Shown: piece after piece, positions 49,581-57,498 of the stretch
Position numbering within the stretch: position 1 is the first letter of the stretch
How the letters are laid out: each line of letters begins with the position of its first letter
Source of the DNA: an uncultured Clostridia bacterium
GTDB lineage: Bacteria; Bacillota; Clostridia; Oscillospirales; Acutalibacteraceae
Length of the DNA stretch: 64,000 nt
NCBI GenBank assembly: GCA_944385055.1
Contig: CALWVT010000006.1
Location: forward strand, 62,001 to 126,000
Direction of reading: 5' to 3'
The notes under the pieces: model-generated
What the model was told of the DNA's origin: nothing
Seen by the model: only the letters and a program-made list of their open reading frames with translations
The model's database searches: none
Program-made: the position numbers and the translations under genes

Positions 49581-51612
49581 GCGATGTTATCAGACCTATG
49601 AAAAAAATCTAAATCAGGTAGGCAAACCGTCCTCCTCTACTCGTTTTGAAGGCGAGGCACCGTTTTTGCTGCCAGTAGCGCACACCACGCAGAAGGTCCA
49701 TGTAGAGGTCAATCTCTCTGCAAGTGGAGACTTCCTTTCCGCGCGGGTCCTTCATCCTGAAGAAATGACCACGATTATTCCCTGCACAGAAGCGTCTTCT
49801 TCCCGCACGCGTGAAATGGTTCCGCATCCGCTGGTGGACAAGCTGCAGTGCGTCGCGGGAGACTACAAGGCTTGGGGCGGCGACAAGGACTCGAAATTTA
49901 CCGAGTATATTGCCAACCTGCAGGCCTGGTGCGATTCGTCTTTTGGACTGGACTTGGTGCGGACGGTCCTCACGTATTTGAAAAAGGGCTGCTTGATTCA
50001 AGACCTTGTGTCTGAAGGAATACTCTATGCCGACGAAAACGGCCACCTGCTGCAAAAATGGAACGGACCAAAAGAAGAGTTGCCGGATATTTTTAGACTC
50101 TTCAAAGACAGTAAAAGCAATGAAAGCCAGCTGGATATTTCCGTTCGTTTTCGGGTCAACGGAAAGGATCTTTCGTCCGCCCCGGAAGTTTGGAACAGCT
50201 ACACGAACTATTACTTGTCTACGTGGAAGGAAACCGGCATCTGCTACGTGCAGGGACAAGAGATGCCCCTTTCCCGCTTAAGTCCTCAAAAAATCCGGAG
50301 TCCAGGGGATAGAACGAAGCTGATTTCGAGCAATGACCATCAAAACTTTACCTATCGAGGCCGATTTCGAACTGCCAGCGAAGCGTTTTCAATTGGATAT
50401 GAAACGACACAGAAAGCCCACAGTGCGCTGCGGTGGCTGATAGGAAAGCAAGGCGAATGGAGCAGCAATTCGCAAGACGAACAAAAGGGCAAGCAGAAGG
50501 ATGGTCAGGTTGTTCTTGTCTGGGGGACCGAGAATGAGCCCGTTCCGCCTGTGACCGGAGACACCTGCGATCTTATCGTTTGCAGCCACAGCGATTTGGA
50601 TGATGGCGAGGAAGAGGACGATCTCGACGGCCTTGATGATGAGAAGGAAACTCTTCCGAAAACACGAGCGGCTTTTGCTGCACAATTTAACAAGGCCATC
50701 AAAGGATACCGCCACAACTTGACACCATACAGTCAGATCAGCATCATCGTGCTGGATTCCGTCACGATGGGGCGACTTTCCATCCGATATTACCGAGAGC
50801 TGCAAGGCTCCCGCTTGATGGATTGCATCGCAGACTGGCATAAAAACTTTTGTTGGAAACAGTGCTATCCAAAGCAGATTTCGCAGAAAAATGGCGAAAA
50901 GAAGTCGATTGCAAAGTTTGTGGGGGCTCCTGCGCCAGCTGAAATTGCAATAGCAGCCTATGGCGCCAATATGAGCGACAAGCTCAAGCAACAGACGATT
51001 GAACGCCTGCTTCCTTGCATCACGGAGGGGCGGCGTTTCCCAAGAGATCTGATGCAGGCGGCCGCGCATCGGGCCTCGAACGGCATCGCCGTGTCGTTTG
51101 CAGATGCACAGAAGAACCGCGGCATTGCCTGTGCCCTGATACGAGGCTATTATCACCGAAATTTGAAGGAGGAATATACCATGGCGCTTGATGAAACCTG
51201 CAGCGACCGCAGTTATCTATTTGGCCGTATTCTGGCTTGTGCGGAGAGGGTAGAGCAGAATGCCACCTATGGTCGGGATGAAGATGCCCAAAAGCGCCCC
51301 CCCAATGCCTTGCGGTACGAAGTGGCGTTTACGCAGCATCCAGCCAAAACACTCGCCCTGCTGCGCAAGCAGTTGGAACCTTATTTGGAACGTTTGATAA
51401 AAGAAAACAAGTCTACATATGCAAACGACTTGATGCTGCAGTTAATTTCCCGCATTCCCATGGAACAATTTAATGAACAGCCTTTGACGGAGTTATATTT
51501 GCTCGGCTATGCATGCCAGCGAGAGGAATTTTTCAAAAAGAAAGCAGCTAAAAACGCAGAAGCTGCCGCAACAGAGAAAGGAGAAGAGAATCATGGAAGC
51601 TTTACAGAATGA
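49567..51612 (+). CDS. cas8c: Type I-C CRISPR large subunit Cas8c (Csd1)
   Basis: 681 residues, intact and slightly longer than many Csd1 proteins. It is the large Cascade subunit that recognises the PAM; in type I-C an internal start in this gene also gives the small subunit Cas11. Recognisable Csd1 segments are FALSE-free matches such as SNDHQNFTYRGRF, AHSALRWLIGKQGEW and VVLVWGTENEPVP. The start at 49567 follows AGGAGGTGGCACAGG, inside the end of cas5. A strong internal ribosome binding site, GAAGGAGGAATATACC, precedes the ATG at 51181, where a C-terminal product of 143 residues (MALDETCSDRSYLFGRILAC) could start, as expected for Cas11c. Confidence 0.92.
   Translation: MGWIERCYQTYEKNLNQVGKPSSSTRFEGEAPFLLPVAHTTQKVHVEVNLSASGDFLSARVLHPEEMTTIIPCTEASSSRTREMVPHPLVDKLQCVAGDYKAWGGDKDSKFTEYIANLQAWCDSSFGLDLVRTVLTYLKKGCLIQDLVSEGILYADENGHLLQKWNGPKEELPDIFRLFKDSKSNESQLDISVRFRVNGKDLSSAPEVWNSYTNYYLSTWKETGICYVQGQEMPLSRLSPQKIRSPGDRTKLISSNDHQNFTYRGRFRTASEAFSIGYETTQKAHSALRWLIGKQGEWSSNSQDEQKGKQKDGQVVLVWGTENEPVPPVTGDTCDLIVCSHSDLDDGEEEDDLDGLDDEKETLPKTRAAFAAQFNKAIKGYRHNLTPYSQISIIVLDSVTMGRLSIRYYRELQGSRLMDCIADWHKNFCWKQCYPKQISQKNGEKKSIAKFVGAPAPAEIAIAAYGANMSDKLKQQTIERLLPCITEGRRFPRDLMQAAAHRASNGIAVSFADAQKNRGIACALIRGYYHRNLKEEYTMALDETCSDRSYLFGRILACAERVEQNATYGRDEDAQKRPPNALRYEVAFTQHPAKTLALLRKQLEPYLERLIKENKSTYANDLMLQLISRIPMEQFNEQPLTELYLLGYACQREEFFKKKAAKNAEAAATEKGEENHGSFTE
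51181..51612 (+). CDS. Probable internally started Cas11c within cas8c
   Basis: An in-frame ATG at 51181 is preceded by TTGAAGGAGGAATATACC, a near-perfect ribosome binding site inside a coding region. The product would be the last 143 residues of Cas8c, starting MALDETCSDRSYLFGRIL. In other type I-C systems the small subunit Cas11c is made exactly this way from cas8c, and it is needed for a stable Cascade. The site argues that the effector genes were functional recently, even though cas3 is broken. Confidence 0.7.
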   Translation: MALDETCSDRSYLFGRILACAERVEQNATYGRDEDAQKRPPNALRYEVAFTQHPAKTLALLRKQLEPYLERLIKENKSTYANDLMLQLISRIPMEQFNEQPLTELYLLGYACQREEFFKKKAAKNAEAAATEKGEENHGSFTE

Positions 51613-52546
51613 AACACAGCTGAAAGACAAAGTTTTGCAAAATAAAATTGACTTTGCGCTTGTAATCGCGGTACATCATGCCAATCCCAACGGTGACCCC
51701 TTGAACGGCAACCGCCCTCGTGAAACGTATGAAGGGTACGGCGAAATTTCAGATGTCTGTCTCAAGCGAAAGATCCGCAACCGGTGGATGGACATGGGAA
51801 AGACCGTGTTTGTGCAGGCGGACGACCGGCGTACGGACGACTATCGCAGCTTAAAGGAGCGGGCGGAAGGCTGCTCGGAAATGAAAGAGGCTATGAAAGC
51901 CAAAGATAAAGAGAGGTGCGCAAAAATTGCCTGTGAGAAATGGATTGATGTGCGCAGCTTTGGACAAGTGTTTGCTTTTGGCGGCAAGGGGAAAAAGGAA
52001 AATGACGAAAACAACGGGGTGTCCATTGGAATTCGGGGCCCCGTGTCGATTCATCCGGCTTTCAGCGTCGATCCAATTACCATTGAAAGTCTACAAATTA
52101 CGAAAAGCGTCAACAATGAAACGGGTGAGAAGAAAGCAAGCGATACCATGGGGATGAAGCATCGAGTTGGATTTGCCGTTTATACCACCTTTGGCAGCAT
52201 CAACTGCCAGCTGGCCGAAAAAACAGGCTTTACGGAAGGCGATGCGGAAAATCTGAAAACGGCGTTGAGAACGTTGTTTGAAAATGACGCCTCTTCGGCT
52301 CGCCCCGACGGCAGCATGGAAGTATTAGGACTCTATTGGTGGAAACACAACTGCAAAGCCGGTCAGTATCCTTCTGCCAAGGTACATCGATTGCTCCATG
52401 TAGAGAAGAAAACCGAAGTTCCTCGAGATATTCAGGATTATGAAATCCGCTGCCGTGAACTGCCGGATTTGAACAGAGAAGATTATATCAACGACTACAA
52501 AGAGGTTAAGCAGGATCAAGAGGAAACGGCGACGGCGGATTCGTAA
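51593..52546 (+). CDS. cas7c: Type I-C CRISPR backbone protein Cas7c (Csd2)
   Basis: 317 residues. It starts in full family style with DFALVIAVHHANPNGDPLNG and continues RETYEGYGEISDVCLKRKIRNRW (in parts); this is the Csd2 RAMP-fold signature. Cas7 coats the spacer part of the crRNA. The ATG at 51593 follows GAAAGGAGAAGAGAATC and lies 20 bp inside the end of cas8c. The frame is open, with a low-complexity acidic tail (QDQEETATADS). cas4, cas1 and cas2 normally follow in type I-C loci; here a terminator and a MATE gene follow instead. Confidence 0.93.
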   Translation: MEALQNETQLKDKVLQNKIDFALVIAVHHANPNGDPLNGNRPRETYEGYGEISDVCLKRKIRNRWMDMGKTVFVQADDRRTDDYRSLKERAEGCSEMKEAMKAKDKERCAKIACEKWIDVRSFGQVFAFGGKGKKENDENNGVSIGIRGPVSIHPAFSVDPITIESLQITKSVNNETGEKKASDTMGMKHRVGFAVYTTFGSINCQLAEKTGFTEGDAENLKTALRTLFENDASSARPDGSMEVLGLYWWKHNCKAGQYPSAKVHRLLHVEKKTEVPRDIQDYEIRCRELPDLNREDYINDYKEVKQDQEETATADS

Positions 52547-52576
52547 GGATAAGAAACTAGCAAAGCGCAGAAAAAC

Positions 52577-52610
52577 AAAAAAGCTGTGGACTTTTGCCCA
52601 CAGCTTTTTT
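52577..52610. terminator. Bidirectional terminator between cas7c and the MATE gene
   Basis: AAAAAAGCTGTGG pairs with CCACAGCTTTTTT around a short loop, with T runs on both strands. Confidence 0.88.
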
Positions 52611-53976
52611 ATTTCCCCGCCGTCGCGCGGCGGAACCACAGCACAAACGTCGTCCCCGTCACGGCGGCCGCGAGGATGTCCGCAATCGGCTCGGCCAAAA
52701 AGACCGCAAACACCTTGTCGGCGAAAAAGTGCGGCAAAATGAAGATCAGCGGGATCAATAGAAAGACTTTGCGCAAAAGCGCGAGCAAAAGGCTCTGCTT
52801 TGCCTGCCCGAGCCCCAGAAACGTCTGCTGGCACGCGCACTGCACGCCGTTTGCGAACACGCCGAACAGATACACATGCGCATTCGCCGCCGTCGCCGCG
52901 ATCAACGCCTGGTCGCTCGAGAAAATGCTCGCGAACACCTGCGGGAACAGCTGCATGCACACCCACATGCCCACCGTGAACACGACGCTCACCTTTAAAA
53001 AGAGCCGGAATGTCTTTTTGACGCGGTCATAGTTCCCCGCGCCCCAGTTAAAGCTCAAAAGCGGCTGCGCGCCCTGCGCCAGGCCCTGCTGCGGCAGGGA
53101 CACCATCTGCATCAGGCTCGACAGAATCGACATCGAGCCGACCGCGCTGTCGCCGCCGTACGCCTGCAGGGAGACATTAAAGCAAATCGTCAGAAGGCTC
53201 TCCGTGCTCTGCATGATAAACGGCGAAAGCCCCAAGGACAGCACCGGCCCGAGTACCTTCCGGCGCGGGCGCAGGTACTGGCGCTCCAGCGGCCACTGGT
53301 TGCGCTTGCCCAATAAAAACAGGAGCACCCACGCGGCACTCACCGCCTGCGACAGCACCGTTGCGACGGCCGCGCCCGGCGAACCCATGTTGAACGCGAA
53401 AATAAACAACGGGTCGAGCACGATATTGAGCCCCGCGCCGATCAACGTCGTTTTCATCGCCGTCGCGGCGTATCCCTGCGCCGTCAAAAACGAATTGAGC
53501 CCGACCGATATCATCACAAACACCGAGCCCAGCACGTAAATATTTAAGTAATCGACCGCGTAGCCGATCGTGTCCCCGCTCGCGCCGAACGCCCACATCA
53601 GCGGCGTGCTGAACAGCCGCACGGCCACGGTCAGCAGCACGCCGAGCACGAGGATGGCCGTAAAGCAGTTGCCGAGAATCCGCTGCGCGTGCGGTTTGTC
53701 GCCGCGCCCCATCGCGATTGAAGCAAGCGGGGCGCCACCCATGCCGACGAGCGCGCTGAACGCCGAGATCAGCGTAATCAGCGGGAAACACAGCCCGACG
53801 CCCGTCAAGGCCGCTGTGCCGATATCCGGGATATGGCCGATGTAGATGCGGTCGACGACGTTATACAGCATATTGACAATCTGCGCCGTCACGCACGGCA
53901 CAGACAAACGCAGAAGCAGGCTCCCGATGCTGCCGGTGCCGAGTTCCTCCTGCGGATTTCGCCTTATTTTTTTCAT
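52609..53976 (-). CDS. MATE family efflux transporter
   Basis: 455 residues with twelve predicted membrane helices. It exchanges Na+ or H+ for cationic compounds. PCVTAQIVNMLYNVVDRIYIG in the first helix and GMGGAPLASIAMGRGDKPHA in the second loop are MATE signatures, and VLSQAVSAAWVLLFLL and QQTFLGLGQAKQSLLLALLRK mark the two halves. The substrate cannot be predicted, and nothing ties it to one drug. The ATG at 53976 follows AAAAGGGGTTCTGT. Monocistronic. Base composition returns here to the chromosomal high GC, marking the end of the accessory stretch. Confidence 0.9.
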   Translation of the reverse strand: MKKIRRNPQEELGTGSIGSLLLRLSVPCVTAQIVNMLYNVVDRIYIGHIPDIGTAALTGVGLCFPLITLISAFSALVGMGGAPLASIAMGRGDKPHAQRILGNCFTAILVLGVLLTVAVRLFSTPLMWAFGASGDTIGYAVDYLNIYVLGSVFVMISVGLNSFLTAQGYAATAMKTTLIGAGLNIVLDPLFIFAFNMGSPGAAVATVLSQAVSAAWVLLFLLGKRNQWPLERQYLRPRRKVLGPVLSLGLSPFIMQSTESLLTICFNVSLQAYGGDSAVGSMSILSSLMQMVSLPQQGLAQGAQPLLSFNWGAGNYDRVKKTFRLFLKVSVVFTVGMWVCMQLFPQVFASIFSSDQALIAATAANAHVYLFGVFANGVQCACQQTFLGLGQAKQSLLLALLRKVFLLIPLIFILPHFFADKVFAVFLAEPIADILAAAVTGTTFVLWFRRATAGK

Positions 53977-54067
53977 ACAGAACCCCTTTTTCCACGTGGT
54001 TTTTCCTATATCCAGCATACCGCAAAGCGACCCGTTTTGCAACCGCGGCTTCGGACGACGTTTGGGT

Positions 54068-54096
54068 TTGAAACGCGCCTGCGGATGTGCTATACT
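54068..54096 (+). promoter_or_regulatory. Sigma-A promoter of the 54151 glycosyltransferase gene
   Basis: TTGAAA (54068-54073), 17 bp, TATACT (54091-54096). Confidence 0.7.
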
Positions 54097-54150
54097 TATT
54101 CGACAGAAGTGGCCGTATGCCAAATCTTATCCGACAGGGGAGAAACGAGA

Positions 54151-55104
54151 ATGGATCGAATCGCAGTGCTGATCCCGTGCTATAACGAGGGGAAGACGAT
54201 CGAAAAAGTGGTGCGGGATTTTCAGGCCGCGCTGCCGGACGCCACCATCTATGTCTACGACAACAACTCGACCGACGGCACGGACCGCATTGCGAAGGCG
54301 GCGGGCGCCGTCGTGCGCTATGAGCACCGCCAGGGCAAGGGCAACGTCATCCGCGCGATGTTCCGCGACATTGACGCCGAAGCGTACCTGATGGCCGACG
54401 GCGACGATACGTACCCGGCCGAGGCGGCGGCGGCGCTCGTCGAGCCCATCCTAAACGGCGAGGCGGACATGACGATCGGCGACCGGCTTTCCTCGACGTA
54501 TTTTGAGGAAAACAAGCGTCCGTTCCACAATTTCGGCAATTCCATCGTGCGCAAGCTGATTAATACCTTGTTCCATTCCGACGTCAAGGACATCATGACG
54601 GGATATCGCGGCTTCAGCTTTCAATTTGTGAAGACGTTCCCGGTTTTGTCGCAGGGGTTTGAGATTGAGACGGAGATGACGATCCACGCGCTCGACAAGA
54701 ACCTGCACCTTTTGAGCGTACCGGTGCCGTACCGCGACCGGCCGCAGGGGAGCGTGTCGAAGCTCAACACGTATTCGGACGGCCTGCGGGTCCTGCGCAC
54801 GATTTTTAAGCTGTACCGCGACTACCGGCCGCTGCGGTTTTTCGGCGGTGTCGCGCTGCTGTTGCTTTTGATCGCGTGCATCCTGGGAATCCCGGTTTTG
54901 GCGGAGTATTTTCGCACGGGGCTTGTGCCGCGCATGCCGACGCTCGTTGTGAGCGGCGGGCTGTGCATTGCGGCGCTTTTGTCGTATTTCAGCGGCCTGA
55001 TTCTCGACGTGCTCGTCCAGAAGAACCGGCAGGAATTTGAAGTGAAGGCGAATTTCGTGGCGTTGCTCTTCCGCCGGCGGAAGGGAGAATCGGCGGAAAA
55101 ATGA
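54151..55104 (+). CDS. Polyprenyl-phosphate-type family 2 glycosyltransferase
   Basis: 317 residues. The GT-A catalytic domain (about 1-215) has VLIPCYNEGKTIEKVV, YDNNSTDGTDRIA, the metal site LMADGDDTYPAE (about 87-98) and the DIMTGYRGFSFQFVK acceptor loop. Two membrane helices follow (about 231-255 and 270-293). The layout matches dolichol/undecaprenyl-phosphate sugar transferases, which load a sugar onto a lipid carrier for use by GT-C enzymes such as the one at 3569-4753. The ATG at 54151 follows AGGGGAGAAACGAGA. Monocistronic, with a clear promoter and terminator. Confidence 0.88.
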   Translation: MDRIAVLIPCYNEGKTIEKVVRDFQAALPDATIYVYDNNSTDGTDRIAKAAGAVVRYEHRQGKGNVIRAMFRDIDAEAYLMADGDDTYPAEAAAALVEPILNGEADMTIGDRLSSTYFEENKRPFHNFGNSIVRKLINTLFHSDVKDIMTGYRGFSFQFVKTFPVLSQGFEIETEMTIHALDKNLHLLSVPVPYRDRPQGSVSKLNTYSDGLRVLRTIFKLYRDYRPLRFFGGVALLLLLIACILGIPVLAEYFRTGLVPRMPTLVVSGGLCIAALLSYFSGLILDVLVQKNRQEFEVKANFVALLFRRRKGESAEK

Positions 55105-55159
55105 GTTTTGCAGGCTTGGCGCCTGCGGGGCATTTGCAGCGATCTTTTGGAGAGATTTT

Positions 55160-55193
55160 AGGCTTCGAGCGGTTGGGCTCGAAGCCTTTTTTT
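55160..55193 (+). terminator. Intrinsic terminator after the 54151 glycosyltransferase gene
   Basis: AGGCTTCGAGC pairs perfectly with GCTCGAAGCCT, followed by seven T. Confidence 0.92.
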
Positions 55194-55243
55194 GCGTCCA
55201 ATTTCTCTTCGCCGCGGGCAAACAAAAAAATCCCGCAGCCCCC

Positions 55244-55272
55244 TTGACAAGTTTCGAATGCTCCGGTATGCT
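55244..55272 (+). promoter_or_regulatory. Sigma-A promoter of the glycerate kinase gene
   Basis: TTGACA (55244-55249), 17 bp, TATGCT (55267-55272). Confidence 0.75.
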
Positions 55273-55283
55273 GAGAATGTAAT

Positions 55284-55310
55284 TTAGTGATATTAAAGAA
55301 ATATTACTAA
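55284..55310. promoter_or_regulatory. Palindromic operator candidate in the glycerate kinase leader
   Basis: TTAGTGATATT, 5 bp, AATATTACTAA; 10 of 11 positions are symmetric. It starts about 5 bp downstream of the expected transcription start, a position typical of a repressor site. Confidence 0.6.
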
Positions 55311-55353
55311 TAATAAGAACGGACAAAACCGCCGTACAAAGGGGGAGCATACC

Positions 55354-56592
55354 ATGTCAACACTGCTCGAAGACTGCAAAACCATCCTGGAAACCGCTAT
55401 TGCCCGCGTACAGCCGGACGCGGCGGTGCGCCGCGCGCTGCAGGCGTTCGACCTCGGGCACGGGCGGTGCGTGCTGCTCAGCGTGGGGAAGGCCGCGTGG
55501 GAGATGGCTCGCGCCGCGTGGGAAGCGCTGCCCGGCCGCATCGACTGCGGCGCCGTGATTACGAAGCACGGCTATGCGAAGGGCCCCATCGGCCCGCTCG
55601 AAATTTACGAGGCCGGCCATCCCGTGCCGGACGCCGACACGTTTGCCGCGACGGCGCGGGCGCTCGAAATGACCGCCGGCCTGCGTGCCGAAGACTGCGT
55701 CTTGTTCCTGCTCTCGGGCGGCGGCAGCGCGCTGTTTGAGTCGCCGCTGCTGCCGGCGCAGGAATTGCAGGGGATCACCCAGCAGCTTTTAAAGAGCGGC
55801 GCCAATATCGTCGAGATGAACACGGTGCGCAAGCGCCTTTCGGCCGTCAAGGGCGGCCGCTTCGCCGCACACTGCGCGCCGGCGCGCGTGCTTTCGGTCG
55901 TGCTCTCGGACATTTTGGGCGATCCGCTCGACATGATCGCCTCCGGCCCCGCGTGCGCGGACCCCTCGACGTGCGCGCAGGCGCTGCAGGTCGCGGAAAC
56001 CTACGGCCTGCACTTGTCCGATACCGCGCAGAAGCTGCTGCGCACGGAGACGCCGAAAATGCTTCACAATGCCGAGACGCAGATTACCGGCAGCGTGCGG
56101 GAACTGTGCCGCGCCGCATGCGATGCCTGTGAAGCGCTCGGCTACAAACCCGTGCTCCTGACCGATTCTTTGTGCTGCGAGGCGCGCGAGGCCGGCTCCT
56201 TTTTGGGGAGCGTTGCGCGTACCCATGCCGAAACCGGCGTGCCGCTCGCGTTCGTTGCCGGCGGCGAGACGGTCGTCCATGTGATGGGTACGGGCTTAGG
56301 CGGCAGGAACCAGGAGCTGGCGCTCGCCGCGGCGGTGCCGCTCGCGGGCCTTGCGAATGCGGCGGTTTTTTCGGCCGGCTCGGACGGTACGGACGGCCCG
56401 ACGGACGCGGCCGGCGGCTTTGCCGACGGCGAAACGGCGGACAGGCTTTCGGCGTGCGGCTTTTTGATTCCGGCCGTGCTGCGCGAAAACGACGCCTATC
56501 ACGCGCTTGCCGCATGCGGCGGCCTTCTGAAGACCGGCCCGACCGGCACCAATGTCAACGATGTCGCCGTAGCACTCGTGCGGGCGAAATGA
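55354..56592 (+). CDS. Glycerate 2-kinase family protein (DUF4147/MOFRL)
   Basis: 412 residues. ATP-dependent phosphorylation of D-glycerate at C2, feeding glycolysis at 2-phosphoglycerate. The N-terminal DUF4147 domain shows LLSVGKAAWEMARAAW, GHPVPDADTFAATARAL and LLSGGGSALFESPL. The C-terminal MOFRL domain shows VAGGETVVHVMGTGLGGRNQELALA and SAGSDGTDGPTDAAGGFAD. The start at 55354 follows AAAGGGGGAGCATACC. It is monocistronic, with an operator-like palindrome in the leader suggesting induction by a sugar acid, but no regulator gene is adjacent. Confidence 0.92.
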   Translation: MSTLLEDCKTILETAIARVQPDAAVRRALQAFDLGHGRCVLLSVGKAAWEMARAAWEALPGRIDCGAVITKHGYAKGPIGPLEIYEAGHPVPDADTFAATARALEMTAGLRAEDCVLFLLSGGGSALFESPLLPAQELQGITQQLLKSGANIVEMNTVRKRLSAVKGGRFAAHCAPARVLSVVLSDILGDPLDMIASGPACADPSTCAQALQVAETYGLHLSDTAQKLLRTETPKMLHNAETQITGSVRELCRAACDACEALGYKPVLLTDSLCCEAREAGSFLGSVARTHAETGVPLAFVAGGETVVHVMGTGLGGRNQELALAAAVPLAGLANAAVFSAGSDGTDGPTDAAGGFADGETADRLSACGFLIPAVLRENDAYHALAACGGLLKTGPTGTNVNDVAVALVRAK

Positions 56593-56600
56593 AAGCAAAA

Positions 56601-56636
56601 AAGGGGGAGAGAGCCGCAAAGGGCCCTCTCCCTTTT
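56601..56636. terminator. Bidirectional terminator between glycerate kinase and lipoprotein genes
   Basis: GGGAGAG and CTCTCCC pair around GGGC/GCCC-type inner bases, with TTTT on plus and TTTTTT on minus. Confidence 0.72.
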
Positions 56637-56649
56637 CAAATTTCAAAGT

Positions 56650-57216
56650 TTAGTTTGCCGAAAAGCTCTGTTCGGTCAGCAGGTCGCCGTTGCTGTCGCG
56701 GTAGCGCACAATCACGCTGACGCCGTCGGTCTCGACCGCCTGCTGCAGCGTCGCCGCAATCGACGAGAACGTGTCCGCCTGCTGCGCGAGCGAGTCCTCC
56801 AGCGCGGCGGCGGCCGCCTCGCGTGTCGCGTCGTCCATTTCCGTCGAGAACGTGTAATCGTACACCAGCGCGTTGCCTTCCGCCTCGATTGTCATCGTCA
56901 TGCCGCTGCCTTCGAGCGCCTCGGCAAGCGCGTCGAGCTGCTGCTTCATCGCCGGGTCGGCAAGGTAGTCCGCCACCGTCGCGAACGTACCCGTACCGGC
57001 TTGTGCTTCGCTGCTTTCCTCCGCTTCCGACGAGGCTGCTTCCGATGAGGCCGCTTCGCTGCTTGCTTCCGACGAGGCCGCTTCACTGCTCTGCGCCGAG
57101 GATACCGGCGCTTGGGAGGAGGTGCTCTCCCCGCCGCAGGCGGCAAGGCCGGCCGTCAGTACCAAGGCTGCCAATATAGCCCCCATCCGGAGGCCGCGTC
57201 TTTTCTTATTTTCCAT
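56650..57216 (-). CDS. Lipoprotein with Ser/Glu/Ala linker, DUF4854-like
   Basis: 188 residues. The signal peptide ends in the lipobox GLAAC (Cys27). A repetitive linker of SSEA units (about 31-72) lifts a small globular domain (about 80-188) off the membrane. The domain contains VADYLADPAMKQQLDAL and VYDYTFSTEMDDATREAAAAA and resembles DUF4854 lipoproteins of Firmicutes, whose function is unknown. The start at 57216 follows GAGAGGAGTCACAGAA. Its own promoter is at 57273-57302. The much longer open frame covering it and extending to 59448 is not a gene. Confidence 0.82.
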   Translation of the reverse strand: MENKKRRGLRMGAILAALVLTAGLAACGGESTSSQAPVSSAQSSEAASSEASSEAASSEAASSEAEESSEAQAGTGTFATVADYLADPAMKQQLDALAEALEGSGMTMTIEAEGNALVYDYTFSTEMDDATREAAAAALEDSLAQQADTFSSIAATLQQAVETDGVSVIVRYRDSNGDLLTEQSFSAN

Positions 57217-57272
57217 TTCTGTGACTCCTCTCAAAAAAGATGTTGCGCAGTCGGAAAGTTTTGCACAAAAAC

Positions 57273-57302
57273 AGCATAGCATGTTTCGATGCTTTTTGTC
57301 AA
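57273..57302 (-). promoter_or_regulatory. Sigma-A promoter of the 56650-57216 lipoprotein gene
   Basis: On the minus strand TTGACA (57302-57297), 18 bp, TATGCT (57278-57273). Confidence 0.7.
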
Positions 57303-57366
57303 TCTCCAAAATTCTACAAAATTTCCCGCGCATGAATTTTTCGTGCCGCGAAGCGTTTAGAAAGTA

Positions 57367-57395
57367 TTGCGAAAGAATCGAAAAACGTTTATAAT
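57367..57395 (+). promoter_or_regulatory. Sigma-A promoter of the NifU-like/GGGtGRT operon
   Basis: TTGCGA (57367-57372), 17 bp, perfect TATAAT (57390-57395). The leader is about 95 nt, with no structure I recognise. Confidence 0.75.
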
Positions 57396-57498
57396 AAGCT
57401 GTGGATATTGGCCTCAGATTTTGGAGCCAGGAGAAGGCTGTGTCGGGCGCTTTTGCGGTGTGTCTGCGGCATGGCCAGCAATCGAAAGGAGTATCGCT

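Noticed and set aside
46264-52600. A CRISPR array beside the cas genes
   Set aside because: No repeat of 30-37 bp with regular spacers is present on either side. The only repeats in 46264-46583 are the two LacI operators.
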